From: Acinetobacter lanii
Lineage (GTDB): Bacteria > Pseudomonadota > Gammaproteobacteria > Pseudomonadales > Moraxellaceae
Assembly (NCBI RefSeq): GCF_011578285.1
Contig: NZ_CP049916.1
Span: 1,364,001-1,428,000 of the forward strand
DNA: 64,000 bases
Direction: 5' to 3'
A program made the position numbers and the translations under genes. The notes beneath the pieces are model-generated. The model did not search any database and had not been told where the DNA came from. It saw only the letters and a program-made list of their open reading frames with translations. Below are positions 1 to 7,618 of this stretch, in pieces (within the stretch, counting starts at the first letter, position 1; each line of letters opens with the position of its first letter).

Positions 1-1
1 A

Positions 2-277
2 ACCACGCTCGATGATTGGATCCTGATCGAACAGCAGACTGGTCAACTCAAACAACCTAAGTCTCCAAATGTAGGACGTCCCTCAAAGATTCTGGACCTG
101 CAAGCTTTTGAAGCATTTGTAAAAACAACGCCATTTACCCAAGCTAAAGATCTTATTCATTTGTTTGAACAGAAATTCGGTTATAGCGTTGGCTATCATG
201 TCATTTTAAAAGCTCTAAATAAGATGGGTTGGACGCGTAAAAAAAGAGTTTTCTCTACAAACAAGCCTGCAAGTTAA
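2..277 (+). CDS. IS630-family transposase, N-terminal frame (partial)
   Basis: This is the 3' part of the helix-turn-helix DNA-binding frame of the IS630-type transposase; its start is outside the window. The frame ends at TAA 275-277. It overlaps the second frame, which is open from 241, across a run of seven A (239-245). That run is a likely slippage site allowing a -1 shift to make the full transposase. The same arrangement in the second copy argues for programmed frameshifting rather than decay. Confidence 0.75.
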   Translation, partial: TTLDDWILIEQQTGQLKQPKSPNVGRPSKILDLQAFEAFVKTTPFTQAKDLIHLFEQKFGYSVGYHVILKALNKMGWTRKKRVFSTNKPAS

Positions 278-300
278 GCCGTGCTGTATTTGAATGGTGT

Positions 301-819
301 TTGCCTCAGTGGAAGCAGCAATATGGTGAAGATCACATTCTTTATATCGATGAATCAGGCATCAATACCAATGAAACCGCAGAATATGGTTGGTCTCCAA
401 AAGGTCAACGTTGTCATGCATTTAAGTCAGGTGGGCATGGCACGAGACTCAGTATGATCAGTGCGGTCAGATCAAATGCACCATTCAAGTTTACTCAACC
501 TTTAGTTTTTCACGGTTCGTGTGATCGGAATATTTTTGTCTGTTGGTTGGAATATTTGTTGCAGGATTTAAAGCAAAAGGATGATCAGACTAAGAGTTAT
601 TTGCTGATTCTAGATAATGCATCCATTCATAAAGGTCGAGTAATTGATGACTTGGCAGCACGATATCAGATAAGAATTGTTTATCTACCTGCATATAGTC
701 CTGATCTAAATCCTATTGAGAGAGCATGGTCTGTCCTAAAAAGTAAAGTCAGACATATGGTTGCCCATAGCAATAAAACACTTCCCGACGCTTTGGATAT
801 TGCATTCAAGATGATGTAG
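301..819 (+). CDS. IS630-family transposase, catalytic DDE frame
   Basis: This is the catalytic part of an IS630/Tc1-mariner-like transposase. It carries the three acidic motifs in order: YIDESG near residue 16, LILDNASIHK near residue 102 and SPDLNPIERAW near residue 135, where the final E completes the DDE triad. The TTG at 301 is unlikely to be a true start, because the frame is open from 241 and probably joins the upstream frame by a -1 slip on the A7 run. The last residues differ slightly from copy 2 (HSNKTLPDA against QNNKTFQEA). Confidence 0.8.
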   Translation: MPQWKQQYGEDHILYIDESGINTNETAEYGWSPKGQRCHAFKSGGHGTRLSMISAVRSNAPFKFTQPLVFHGSCDRNIFVCWLEYLLQDLKQKDDQTKSYLLILDNASIHKGRVIDDLAARYQIRIVYLPAYSPDLNPIERAWSVLKSKVRHMVAHSNKTLPDALDIAFKMM

Positions 820-842
820 CTTATATTCTATACTTAGCTATA

Positions 843-976
843 TTTGGCGTGTACGATGGCAGGGAGCAATCCAAGTCCAAACCTTATGGCGACGGGCTTT
901 TACGAAACTCCATAACTCATCAAGCTCAAGGACATCTGTTGGATGAGCATCAAGTAATTCGTCACTCAGTTTCCTG
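843..976 (-). pseudogene. IS1-family InsB transposase fragment
   Basis: In the frame after InsA, the - strand reads DELLDAHPTDVLELDELWSF and then KARRHKVWTWIAPCHRT. This is recognisable as the N-terminal catalytic region of an IS1 transposase; the ELDELWSF stretch holds an acidic catalytic motif. The frame stops abruptly at the IS630 junction (843), so the product is non-functional here. The 5' limit is approximate because it depends on the frameshift site. Confidence 0.65.
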
Positions 977-1243
977 CTGTTTACTTTTTTTTATCCAGCC
1001 CATCAGTGTTTCAGGTGCAACACCGAATAGACGCTGCATGCCTCTCAAACTGCCTCGTTCAAGATAGGTACTGATAATGAGTTCTTTCTGTTCTTCGGTA
1101 TATTTAATTTTGGGTTTGAGTACACTAGAGCGCCCACAATCTTTACATCTGAACTGTGCATTTCCACTTTTGTTGTGACCATTCTTATGGATATTGGGTG
1201 ATTGGCAACGGGTGCAGACATAAGTTGTCTTTTCTATGATCAT
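962..1243 (-). CDS. insA: IS1-family InsA-like protein
   Basis: The 93-residue product starts with a CxxC...CxxC zinc-binding pattern (CTRCQSPN and CKDCGRSS, residues ~11-38) and continues with a helix-turn-helix region. This is the layout of IS1 InsA, which binds the terminal repeats. An A-rich stretch near the end (AAAAAAAAG, complement of ~985-994) could support the -1 frameshift that makes InsAB' in this family. Confidence 0.8.
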   Translation of the reverse strand: MIIEKTTYVCTRCQSPNIHKNGHNKSGNAQFRCKDCGRSSVLKPKIKYTEEQKELIISTYLERGSLRGMQRLFGVAPETLMGWIKKSKQQETE

Positions 1244-1322
1244 GTTAAAGGTTTATTGCTCAGACATTTTCACGTCTATTCTAAATTAAAACACGTTGTT
1301 TTTGTACACTACCAGTTTGTTA

Positions 1323-3932
1323 ATGATGGTGAGACTCATCAATATTATTGAGTTTGAAACTCAAAGCGAAAGGCGTCAGGGAGAAAAAAGGCTAGTTCAG
1401 CTTATAGAGTCTATCGATGCTCAAAATGGTGAAGGCTTTGATCGATATATTGATTTGGCTATATTGGATGTCGATCAAAATAGCATGTTATGTAATTATT
1501 TTAAAAAGGAAAAATATAAATTATTTGAGCATGTCGATTACGTGCAATATTTTAGTCAAAAGAATACGCTTGACGGTTTTACAACGGCATTATCTATGGG
1601 GACGTTAGACAGCGCTGCACTATCATTGTCAACCTTAAAAATGCTTGAGACATTTGTTGCATTTAAAGACAAGAAATCTTTAAAAAAGAAATTTATTACT
1701 TCCGAAAATGCATTTGATGATCCAAACGGGAGTTTTCGAAAGCCTAAGTCTGAAAATATCCAAAAACTGAGTACGGAATATCATTGTGCCGCAGAAATTA
1801 AAAAAGGATTGATAGGGCAATTTAAAGATAAAGAAAAACCCGAGATCATTAGGCAATTCTCTGAAGATATTAAGTCGCTTAAAGAAAGCTATAGTAATCA
1901 TAAATATAGCTTAGCTAAAGATATTTCGCTTGTGAGTGTTCAGATTGCGTTGATGACATGGTATCGGGAGTATCTTGTAGGCGGTCAATCTTCAAATTTT
2001 TCTAAAGTAAAAGATGGTATTGCTCTGAGCTCCTTGGATACTTATAAATCCTCTTTCGCTGAAGATCTTTTTATGTATGTTGTTATTCATGACCTTGATA
2101 TCTTTAAGATGGATGAAGAACAATTTGAGGGGGCGTATGAATATATTTTAAGCGAAAAATTGATTACTGATAAACATCGAAAAAATAAAGCATTTAAAAA
2201 TAATATTAGGGAGGTGAAATATGATAGCTATGGTAAAGCTGTAGAAAATTTAAAAAAATTTCATAACAGTTTAATTCGTAATTTTGGTGCTCCCCGAGTA
2301 GGTTTTTTAGATCAGTTAAAGTCTGAGGGTCTTCAGATGTGTAGAGCATCATATGTTACCCCAGTGATGTGGGCTCATTTTAATAATTTAATTGGTCGCC
2401 AAGCTGATCTGAGTAAAGAACAAAAAAATATATTCAAAACAATTTGTATGATTGCTTACCGCACAGGTTTAAGAATTGGTGAAATTCTTGGGCTAAGGTT
2501 AAGCGACTTAGGCATGATTGAACTTGATGTTAAAACAATTGGCTATGAACGATATTATTTTTTAACAGCCAGTAATCCTCAATTTATCAAAATCTTTATT
2601 CATAATAACTATCATCGTCAGGTTAAAACGAAGAATGCAAAACGAGGAATACGCCTTGATGAATTGCTAACTGAATGTGAATTGAATGAATTTATTGGCC
2701 TAATCAAAAAGCATCTTAATGTAAAAGTTGGTCAAAAATGGTTGGGGGGAGAAGATTGTTTTATCTTCCAAGATGAATTTGGTCAAATTTTTTCATCTCG
2801 TTTTATTAGTGCTAAGACAAAGGAAATTTTTGATACTTTATTTAATAATCCACACGATTACTCCTTTCATAGTTTTAGACACACTGCTACCAACAATTTA
2901 GCTTTAATTTTGAAAGGAAGTGACACATTAATTAAAAGTTGGATCGGCTATTCACCCGATCATATTGTCAAAATTAAGAATTATTTACTGGGTAATACGG
3001 ACAGTATTGCTGGACGTCAGGATGTTTGGAAGATTTTGGCACATTTTGTAGGTCATTCATCAATTGAGATGACAGCCAATCATTACCTACATTTGGGTTC
3101 AATGTTAGTCGGGGATGCATTATGTCCAGATGAAAGTAAAATATCAGCAAATATTGTAAGAGCTTTACTCTCTTGCAGAGTATTCAAGAAACAATTGAAT
3201 ACGTCTCAAATGAAAGAAAAGCTTGAATTAAAAGAAATCTTAGAGAAGATAGCTCCCAATTCAAAGATTATTCAAGACGCAATATTTCCTGATCGGTGGC
3301 ATACTCAGATATTAAAATGTGAAGATGTAGAGCAAACTGATAATGTAACCGAAAGGCTCAAACTGAAATCAGAATTGAATAATATTATAGATGTACTTTC
3401 AGGAAAAAATGAAAATCTGAAGTTGAAAGAAATTGGGAGAGACTTGGCCTCAAACCTGTATAAAAATAGACACTTTCAACACAAAAATGATATTTCTAAA
3501 AGTAATCCTTTAGACATGCTGTTAAAGCATATCAATAGAAATAAGTCTGGAAATGTATTTAGCGAAGCTGATTTTGAAATTTTCACAGCTGTGCTGGATA
3601 GTAACTTTACGTTAGATTATTTTGAGCGCCGTATTCGTCTTATAGATGCTCGTATGGAGGTGTATATCCAAAGCGAAGTAGAGTATCAGGAGTTTGATAA
3701 ATTTTGTCGTGAGTTAAAATTTATATACAAGCAGTTTAAAGAAAAAATTAAAATATCAAAACTGTCCTGGAAGGAAATTGAAGCTGAACTTGGAGCGGCT
3801 AAAAGTAAGAAAGGGGTAAGCTTAACAATTAGTAATGACAACTATAAAGATAATACCTGCCAAAAAATCTTGAGTGACTTATTTTTAGCAGTCATCTATC
3901 GCCGTTGGAGTTTAGCTCAGATTAATAATTAG
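1323..3932 (+). CDS. large tyrosine recombinase / site-specific integrase, 5' end cut by IS1
   Basis: The product is a ~869-residue tyrosine recombinase. The catalytic core is complete: RTGLRIGE near residue 380 (first Arg), HSFRHT near 516 (His-x-x-Arg-His) and GHSSIEMTANHY near 577 (Gly-His and the nucleophile Tyr). Most integrases have 300-450 residues; this one has a ~370-residue N-terminal region and a ~280-residue C-terminal tail that I do not recognise. The frame is open back into the IS1 terminal repeat (ending 1313), and no good ribosome site precedes ATG 1323 or 1326. The natural start was therefore probably removed by the IS1 insertion. It may have mobilised the accessory region. 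Confidence 0.7.
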   Translation: MMVRLINIIEFETQSERRQGEKRLVQLIESIDAQNGEGFDRYIDLAILDVDQNSMLCNYFKKEKYKLFEHVDYVQYFSQKNTLDGFTTALSMGTLDSAALSLSTLKMLETFVAFKDKKSLKKKFITSENAFDDPNGSFRKPKSENIQKLSTEYHCAAEIKKGLIGQFKDKEKPEIIRQFSEDIKSLKESYSNHKYSLAKDISLVSVQIALMTWYREYLVGGQSSNFSKVKDGIALSSLDTYKSSFAEDLFMYVVIHDLDIFKMDEEQFEGAYEYILSEKLITDKHRKNKAFKNNIREVKYDSYGKAVENLKKFHNSLIRNFGAPRVGFLDQLKSEGLQMCRASYVTPVMWAHFNNLIGRQADLSKEQKNIFKTICMIAYRTGLRIGEILGLRLSDLGMIELDVKTIGYERYYFLTASNPQFIKIFIHNNYHRQVKTKNAKRGIRLDELLTECELNEFIGLIKKHLNVKVGQKWLGGEDCFIFQDEFGQIFSSRFISAKTKEIFDTLFNNPHDYSFHSFRHTATNNLALILKGSDTLIKSWIGYSPDHIVKIKNYLLGNTDSIAGRQDVWKILAHFVGHSSIEMTANHYLHLGSMLVGDALCPDESKISANIVRALLSCRVFKKQLNTSQMKEKLELKEILEKIAPNSKIIQDAIFPDRWHTQILKCEDVEQTDNVTERLKLKSELNNIIDVLSGKNENLKLKEIGRDLASNLYKNRHFQHKNDISKSNPLDMLLKHINRNKSGNVFSEADFEIFTAVLDSNFTLDYFERRIRLIDARMEVYIQSEVEYQEFDKFCRELKFIYKQFKEKIKISKLSWKEIEAELGAAKSKKGVSLTISNDNYKDNTCQKILSDLFLAVIYRRWSLAQINN

Positions 3933-3994
3933 TTACTGCGTTAAATAATTTAACAAGTTTAAGAATGTGATTTCAAAAAATGGAAGTGGACTAA

Positions 3995-4285
3995 ATGAAG
4001 TATACTTATATAGATGTAGATCATTGTATTTAAGAAGCTTTACAAGGGAATATCGTTTATTTAGACGATAATTGATATTTTGTAAGTGCTGAAACAGCCT
4101 TACAGCAAGTCCTTATACCTGAGCATATTTTCTGTACCGCACCATATTGGGTCATTGGATATAAGTTGCCTAAACCGATTCAAACCCAAAAGGAATTAGA
4201 GTCATTATTTACATGGCATAATTTTTTTACTGAATTTGCTAGCAATGCTGATGAATTTAAAGATTTTAACCCTAGGGGCGAGTAA
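3995..4285 (+). pseudogene. small gene with two in-frame stops, family unknown
   Basis: From ATG 3995 a single frame reads 97 codons to TAA 4285, interrupted only by TAA at codon 13 and TGA at codon 27. The readable body includes TALQQVLIPEHIFCTAPYW and KPIQTQKELESLF. It has normal amino-acid composition and no other stops over 70 codons, so it is a recently inactivated gene rather than chance. I do not recognise the family. It lies between the integrase and two small ORFs on the same strand. Confidence 0.55.
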
Positions 4286-4378
4286 TGAAACTTTATAGTG
4301 TCAGCTCTTATAGTTTTTAAACTCATCAGCGTGAGTAGATAATAATTTCAGTATTGACTGCATCTTAAAGGATTGTTT

Positions 4379-4672
4379 ATGAGCAAAAGTATAAAGAGGC
4401 AACTCAGTTTCTTTTTAATCGTACTTTTCGGAGTAAATGCCTATAATTATGTGGCTACTCGTCAAATAGAACATACGGTGGTGAATTCTAGCGTTCAAGA
4501 GCGAGCATTTATGCAAAAACGAGCTGAATACATAAAAAATCACGGTGAGACCAGTATGGCTGATAAAGAAATTAAGCAAGAACTGGCATTTAGAAGTAGG
4601 CATGCTTTAATGAATAGTTCATCTTTGTATCAGCGTGTTGAAGAGCAAGATCTTGAAAAATTTGTAAAGTGA
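4379..4672 (+). CDS. small membrane-anchored hypothetical protein
   Basis: The 97-residue product has a basic start (MSKSIKRQ) and one hydrophobic stretch (residues ~9-22, LSFFLIVLFGVNAYNY), followed by a charged, probably periplasmic helix-rich region. ATG 4379 is chosen over the upstream TTG 4373 because AAAGGA lies 8-10 bases before it. It is followed 10 bases later by another small ORF, suggesting a two-gene unit. The family is not recognised; such proteins are common accessory genes in integrated elements. Confidence 0.5.
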   Translation: MSKSIKRQLSFFLIVLFGVNAYNYVATRQIEHTVVNSSVQERAFMQKRAEYIKNHGETSMADKEIKQELAFRSRHALMNSSSLYQRVEEQDLEKFVK

Positions 4673-4682
4673 GGTACATATA

Positions 4683-4868
4683 ATGCAAGATAGAACTAGA
4701 TTTATGCAAGATGGGTCTATTGTTCAATCCAGCTTATCTTCCACAAGCAATAGTAGGTATCCTGCATGTGATGTACTATCAATGGAAACGGATGATAGTG
4801 ATGTGTTGAAAGAAACTGCTGAAGCTATGTACGCATCTACAGGTGATACAATTTGGTTAAGCTTTTAA
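4683..4868 (+). CDS. small hypothetical protein
   Basis: The 61-residue product is polar, rich in Ser, Thr and Asp, and has no membrane segment. A GAGG lies eight bases before ATG 4683, and the gene follows the 97-residue ORF after 10 bases, so the two are probably co-transcribed. No motif or family is recognised. The call rests on the ribosome site and context only. Confidence 0.4.
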   Translation: MQDRTRFMQDGSIVQSSLSSTSNSRYPACDVLSMETDDSDVLKETAEAMYASTGDTIWLSF

Positions 4869-4910
4869 ATATAAAATTCAAGCGCTTTATATCGTTTCAA
4901 TGAGCAGAGT

Positions 4911-4985
4911 TCAAAATTGCTTGAGTACGTCGTCAATTGATATTTCTTCTTCTACATAGAAAATACCATTTTGATCTGCTTTCAT
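4911..4985 (-). CDS. possible 24-residue leaderless-size peptide ORF
   Basis: This - strand ORF encodes MKADQNGIFYVEEEISIDDV followed by LKQF. Its ATG overlaps the stop of the 36-residue ORF at 4982-5092 by four bases (ATGA), the usual sign of translational coupling. It resembles the short partner proteins found with small antitoxin-like genes, but no family is recognised and chance cannot be excluded at this size. Confidence 0.3.
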   Translation of the reverse strand: MKADQNGIFYVEEEISIDDVLKQF

Positions 4986-5092
4986 TTTTTAATAGTCATA
5001 CCTTCAAGCTTTGCAATCTCGATTAAATCGTCAAGTATTTGATCTGCAATTTTATTTTTCCAATCATTTTCTGGGTCTAAAGGATTCGACAT
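4982..5092 (-). CDS. possible 36-residue small protein
   Basis: The ORF begins MSNPLDPENDWKNKIADQIL and continues as an amphipathic helix ending in KK. AGGAAAAA lies about 6-13 bases upstream of the ATG. It is coupled by ATGA overlap to the 24-residue ORF downstream. It could be a small DNA-binding or antitoxin-like peptide; this is only inferred from size and pairing. Confidence 0.35.
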   Translation of the reverse strand: MSNPLDPENDWKNKIADQILDDLIEIAKLEGMTIKK

Positions 5093-5191
5093 GAGTTTTT
5101 CCTAGTTCATGGTGTAGAAGCTAAGTCAACAGTACTAAAGGATGTATGATATTAGAGTTGGTTTAAATTGCTTCAATACGAGTATGACTAC

Positions 5192-5941
5192 TTAAACTTC
5201 GATGATCAAATTTTCTCTAAAACCATTTTTCCCTTGTTCTTCCGGATAACCTAAAGGATTAATCAATAATCTACATCCATCAACTACAGTATCCACTGAT
5301 GTATGCGTATGTCCAGATATCCAAAGCTTGAATCCTTTCACATCTAAGTCATTGATGAAATAGGGATTGAGAATTGAAGCAATAGGGTGATTACCCCAAT
5401 ATGGATCAAGACAGGCTAAATGTGGTGGAAAGTGTGTAATCACGATCACATTATCTTGCTGTCTAAACTGCATAATATTTTGATGATATTTTTTAAATAG
5501 TTCTATGTAGTCATCGGCGGTTATAGGTCTATTTACATTGCTAATCATGATTTGATCAAAATCATAAATCGATTGTTCAGCATCTTTTTGGGACTGTAAA
5601 AGTACCTCAGGAGATGTAAGTAGTGAATTGGAGCGAAAGTTCGTAAACAGCGTGCCACCTACAAATATTTTATCTTGAATTTTGATATGGTTGTCATCAA
5701 GTAGTGCATTTTTTGGGTAGTTTTCTTTCAAGAAATTCACGACTGAACTGTAGTTAGAGCTGTAGTAATCATGATTACCTAAAACAAAGATAAATTTTTT
5801 ATTCAGAGATTTACATTTTTCGGCAAACTCAATTGCACCACTTAAGCGATTAGAAAAATCGCCAGCGTGAATAATGACATCAGCTTGCTCTGATATTGAA
5901 TATTTGGAATTGTGAGTATCCGATAAAATTTGCAGTTTCAA
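5192..5941 (-). CDS. calcineurin-like metallophosphoesterase
   Basis: The 249-residue protein has the full di-metal phosphoesterase motif set in order: LSDTHN (residues 6-11), HAGDFSN (~25-31), LGNHDYY (~54-60), VITHFPPH (~171-178) and SGHTHTS (~209-215). It is therefore probably a soluble Mn/Fe phosphoesterase acting on a phosphomonoester or phosphodiester; the substrate cannot be read from sequence. The length fits a single-domain family member. It stands alone on the - strand, next to the putative P4-like immunity region, and may be island cargo. Confidence 0.85.
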   Translation of the reverse strand: MKLQILSDTHNSKYSISEQADVIIHAGDFSNRLSGAIEFAEKCKSLNKKFIFVLGNHDYYSSNYSSVVNFLKENYPKNALLDDNHIKIQDKIFVGGTLFTNFRSNSLLTSPEVLLQSQKDAEQSIYDFDQIMISNVNRPITADDYIELFKKYHQNIMQFRQQDNVIVITHFPPHLACLDPYWGNHPIASILNPYFINDLDVKGFKLWISGHTHTSVDTVVDGCRLLINPLGYPEEQGKNGFRENLIIEV

Positions 5942-6169
5942 TCTACTTCCTTTATTAAATCACGCTGCTTAAATATATAGTGTTTCATTGCGATCAGTTT
6001 ACAGCAACTAAATATTGTAGAAATTATAAGATACTTATCTGTATTCTTAAGCCTCTAGAAATATAGGTAATTATTTTTGCATAGATTGATTAAATATTAA
6101 TCATAAAATTTGACCATTTAAATTTATGCACATAAGATAAAGATGTTACAGCAAAATCTGTGACCAGGC

Positions 6170-6195
6170 GTGGAAACCTGAATTTACTACAGAAG
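6170..6195 (+). promoter_or_regulatory. upstream target sequence complementary to the C4/CI-like RNA
   Basis: GTGGAAA (6170-6176) and TACTACAGAAG (6185-6195) are exact reverse complements, in reverse order, of TTTCCAC (6299-6305) and CTTCTGTAGTA (6283-6293). This bipartite complementarity ahead of a terminator is how the seqA target is arranged relative to the CI antisense RNA in phage P4 immunity. Confidence 0.55.
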
Positions 6196-6199
6196 CAGT

Positions 6200-6220
6200 A
6201 AACCGCTTTGGCGGTTTTTT
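6200..6220 (+). terminator. rho-independent terminator in the immunity-like leader
   Basis: AAACCGC, loop TTTG, GCGGTTT followed by TTT. It lies just after the complementary target sequence. In P4-type immunity, pairing of the antisense RNA with this upstream target triggers premature termination, so its position fits that model. Confidence 0.7.
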
Positions 6221-6244
6221 GCATTAACTATGTTTAGTCTATCG

Positions 6245-6309
6245 TAATGGTAGGCCAAGCAGGGCAGTCTATGACTGGCCGTCTTCTGTAGTACGGTATT
6301 TCCACCCCT
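6245..6309 (+). ncRNA. C4/CI-type antisense RNA (phage immunity RNA)
   Basis: The stretch holds GGCCAAGCAGGGCAGTC, a short loop and GACTGGCC, followed by a tail complementary to 6170-6195 and ending in CCACCCCTT. As I remember the family, the GGCCAAGC-GGGCAGT / ACTGGCC core and CCACCCC tail are features of phage P1 C4 and P4 CI immunity RNAs. Here it is cut exactly at its 3' end by an IS3-family element (from 6310). A covariance search against the C4 family would settle this. Confidence 0.55.
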
Positions 6310-6348
6310 TGAACCGTACCGGGTTTGTCGGAGACTTTTTTATTTAAG

Positions 6349-7251
6349 TTAGGCCACCTGACCTAACGGGTTAATCTTATCATAGTACATTGCTTCAAAC
6401 TCAAAAGGCGACTTGTAACCCAGTGCACTGTGTACACGCTTTTTATTGAACCAATCTACCCAGTTTAGTGTCGCAAGTTGTACATCTGCTAAACCTTGCC
6501 AATCTGCTTTTAAATATTCAATCACCTCTGTTTTGTATAAGCCATTCACCGTTTCAGCCAAAGCATTATCGTATGAATCACCAGTCGTACCGACTGATGC
6601 TCGTAAATTTGCTGCTTCTAAACGATTGGTATAGCGAATAGAAAGATATTGAACACCTCTATCGGAATGATGAATTACATTCTTTGGCTTACCTCGATCA
6701 TGCAATGCTTGCTCCAGTGCATCAAGTACCATATCTGTATTCATCCGTGTAGATACTTTCCATCCAACAATTGCTCGTGAAAACACATCAATAATAAAGG
6801 CGGTATAGACCCAGCCTGAATGAGTTTGAATATACGTAAAGTCACCGACCCATAGTTGGTTTGGATGATCAGCACTAAAATTACGTTTCACTAAATCATC
6901 TGCCCGTTTTTGGTCATCTCGGCTACGGGTAGTTTGTTTATTCTTACCACGCCAAATACCTTGTATACCTAGCTTCTGCATCAATCGAGCAACTGTACAA
7001 CGTGCAATCACATAGCCTTCACGTTTCAGTTGTTGCCAGACCTTACGCACACCGTATCGACCTGAACTTTCTTTCCAAATTCGCTTAATCTCCTCAGCAT
7101 GATGCAAGTCATGTAAATCTCGTTTCGCTCGATGTTCTGGATTTACTGTGAGATCTAAAGTCCGGTAATAGGTTGAAGGTGCGATCGGTAAAATTCTACA
7201 AATCGCCTCGACTCCGTACAGCTCTTTATTATTATGGATAAAATCCACCAT
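6349..7251 (-). CDS. IS3-family transposase OrfB (DDE integrase domain)
   Basis: The 300-residue product has an HTH_21-like N-terminus (ELYGVEAICRIL, SGRYGVRKVW) and an rve integrase core. The catalytic triad lies in VGDFTYIQT (~D137), HHSDRGVQY (~D198) and NALAETVNGL (~E232). The ATG overlaps the stop of OrfA. A T6C run in the OrfA 3' end (complement of ~7284-7290) could serve as the -1 frameshift site for an OrfAB fusion. Confidence 0.9.
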   Translation of the reverse strand: MVDFIHNNKELYGVEAICRILPIAPSTYYRTLDLTVNPEHRAKRDLHDLHHAEEIKRIWKESSGRYGVRKVWQQLKREGYVIARCTVARLMQKLGIQGIWRGKNKQTTRSRDDQKRADDLVKRNFSADHPNQLWVGDFTYIQTHSGWVYTAFIIDVFSRAIVGWKVSTRMNTDMVLDALEQALHDRGKPKNVIHHSDRGVQYLSIRYTNRLEAANLRASVGTTGDSYDNALAETVNGLYKTEVIEYLKADWQGLADVQLATLNWVDWFNKKRVHSALGYKSPFEFEAMYYDKINPLGQVA

Positions 7252-7568
7252 TATTTGTGTGGGCGGTCGAGCTCCGCCTGGGCGAAAAAAGCGGCTGCTT
7301 TACGTAGAATCTCATTGGCGCGTTGCAGTTCTTTATTTTCGCGTTCGAGTTGTTTGATACGTTCTTGGTCTGAAAGCTGCTGTACTTTAACTGGATTTTG
7401 TTTATCTAAATATTTTTGATACCAAACACGTAGTGTTTCAGGAGTACAACCTATCTTGGGAGCAATAGCGGTGATCGCAGCCCAATTCGATGGATAATCT
7501 TTTTCAGATTCAATCAATAATTGAACCGCTCTTTCTCTGATTTCAGGGGTATATTTTAATTTTGTCAT
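7251..7568 (-). CDS. IS3-family transposase OrfA (helix-turn-helix)
   Basis: The 105-residue product has a homeodomain-like HTH (RERAVQLL ... CTPETLRVWYQKY) followed by a leucine-zipper-like coiled coil (RIKQLERENKELQRANEILR). This is the usual OrfA layout for binding the terminal repeats and dimerising. It is nearly identical to the copy at 15399-15716. Confidence 0.9.
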   Translation of the reverse strand: MTKLKYTPEIRERAVQLLIESEKDYPSNWAAITAIAPKIGCTPETLRVWYQKYLDKQNPVKVQQLSDQERIKQLERENKELQRANEILRKAAAFFAQAELDRPHK

Positions 7569-7618
7569 CGGGATAGTCTCTCAGAATATTGACTCTCCGA
7601 CAAACCCGGTACGGTTCA

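Larger units (their letters stand above)
1..840 (+). mobile_element. IS630-family element, copy 1 (left end outside window)
   Basis: This is nearly identical to the complete copy at 38197-39190, so its first ~154 bases lie upstream of the window. Its right end TAGCTA is followed by the TA at 841-842, the dinucleotide target typical of IS630/mariner elements. It lies inside an IS1-type element, whose remaining half starts at 843. The transposase is split into two overlapping frames. Confidence 0.85.
843..1313 (-). mobile_element. IS1-family element, truncated by the IS630 insertion
   Basis: The right boundary carries the terminal sequence GGTAGTGTACAAAAACAAC (reverse complement of 1295-1313), a plausible IS1-type terminal repeat. 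The element contains a zinc-finger InsA-like frame and the start of an InsB-like frame. It is cut at 843 by the IS630 element. The missing half should lie beyond the left window edge, because the IS630 insertion duplicated only TA. Confidence 0.75.
6310..7618 (-). mobile_element. IS3-family element 'C', copy 1
   Basis: It is 1309 bp long with near-perfect terminal repeats TGAACCGTACCGGGTTTGTC at both ends. It carries the two overlapping transposase frames of the IS3 family. A ~95% identical copy sits at 15349-16656 on the opposite strand. No short direct repeat flanks this copy, so the flanks may have been rearranged by recombination between copies. It separates the C4-like RNA from the HNH gene. 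Confidence 0.9.

Noticed and set aside
3995..4285. In-frame TGA read as selenocysteine
   Set aside because: A TAA stop precedes it at codon 13 and no SECIS-like hairpin was evident after the TGA; decay is simpler.
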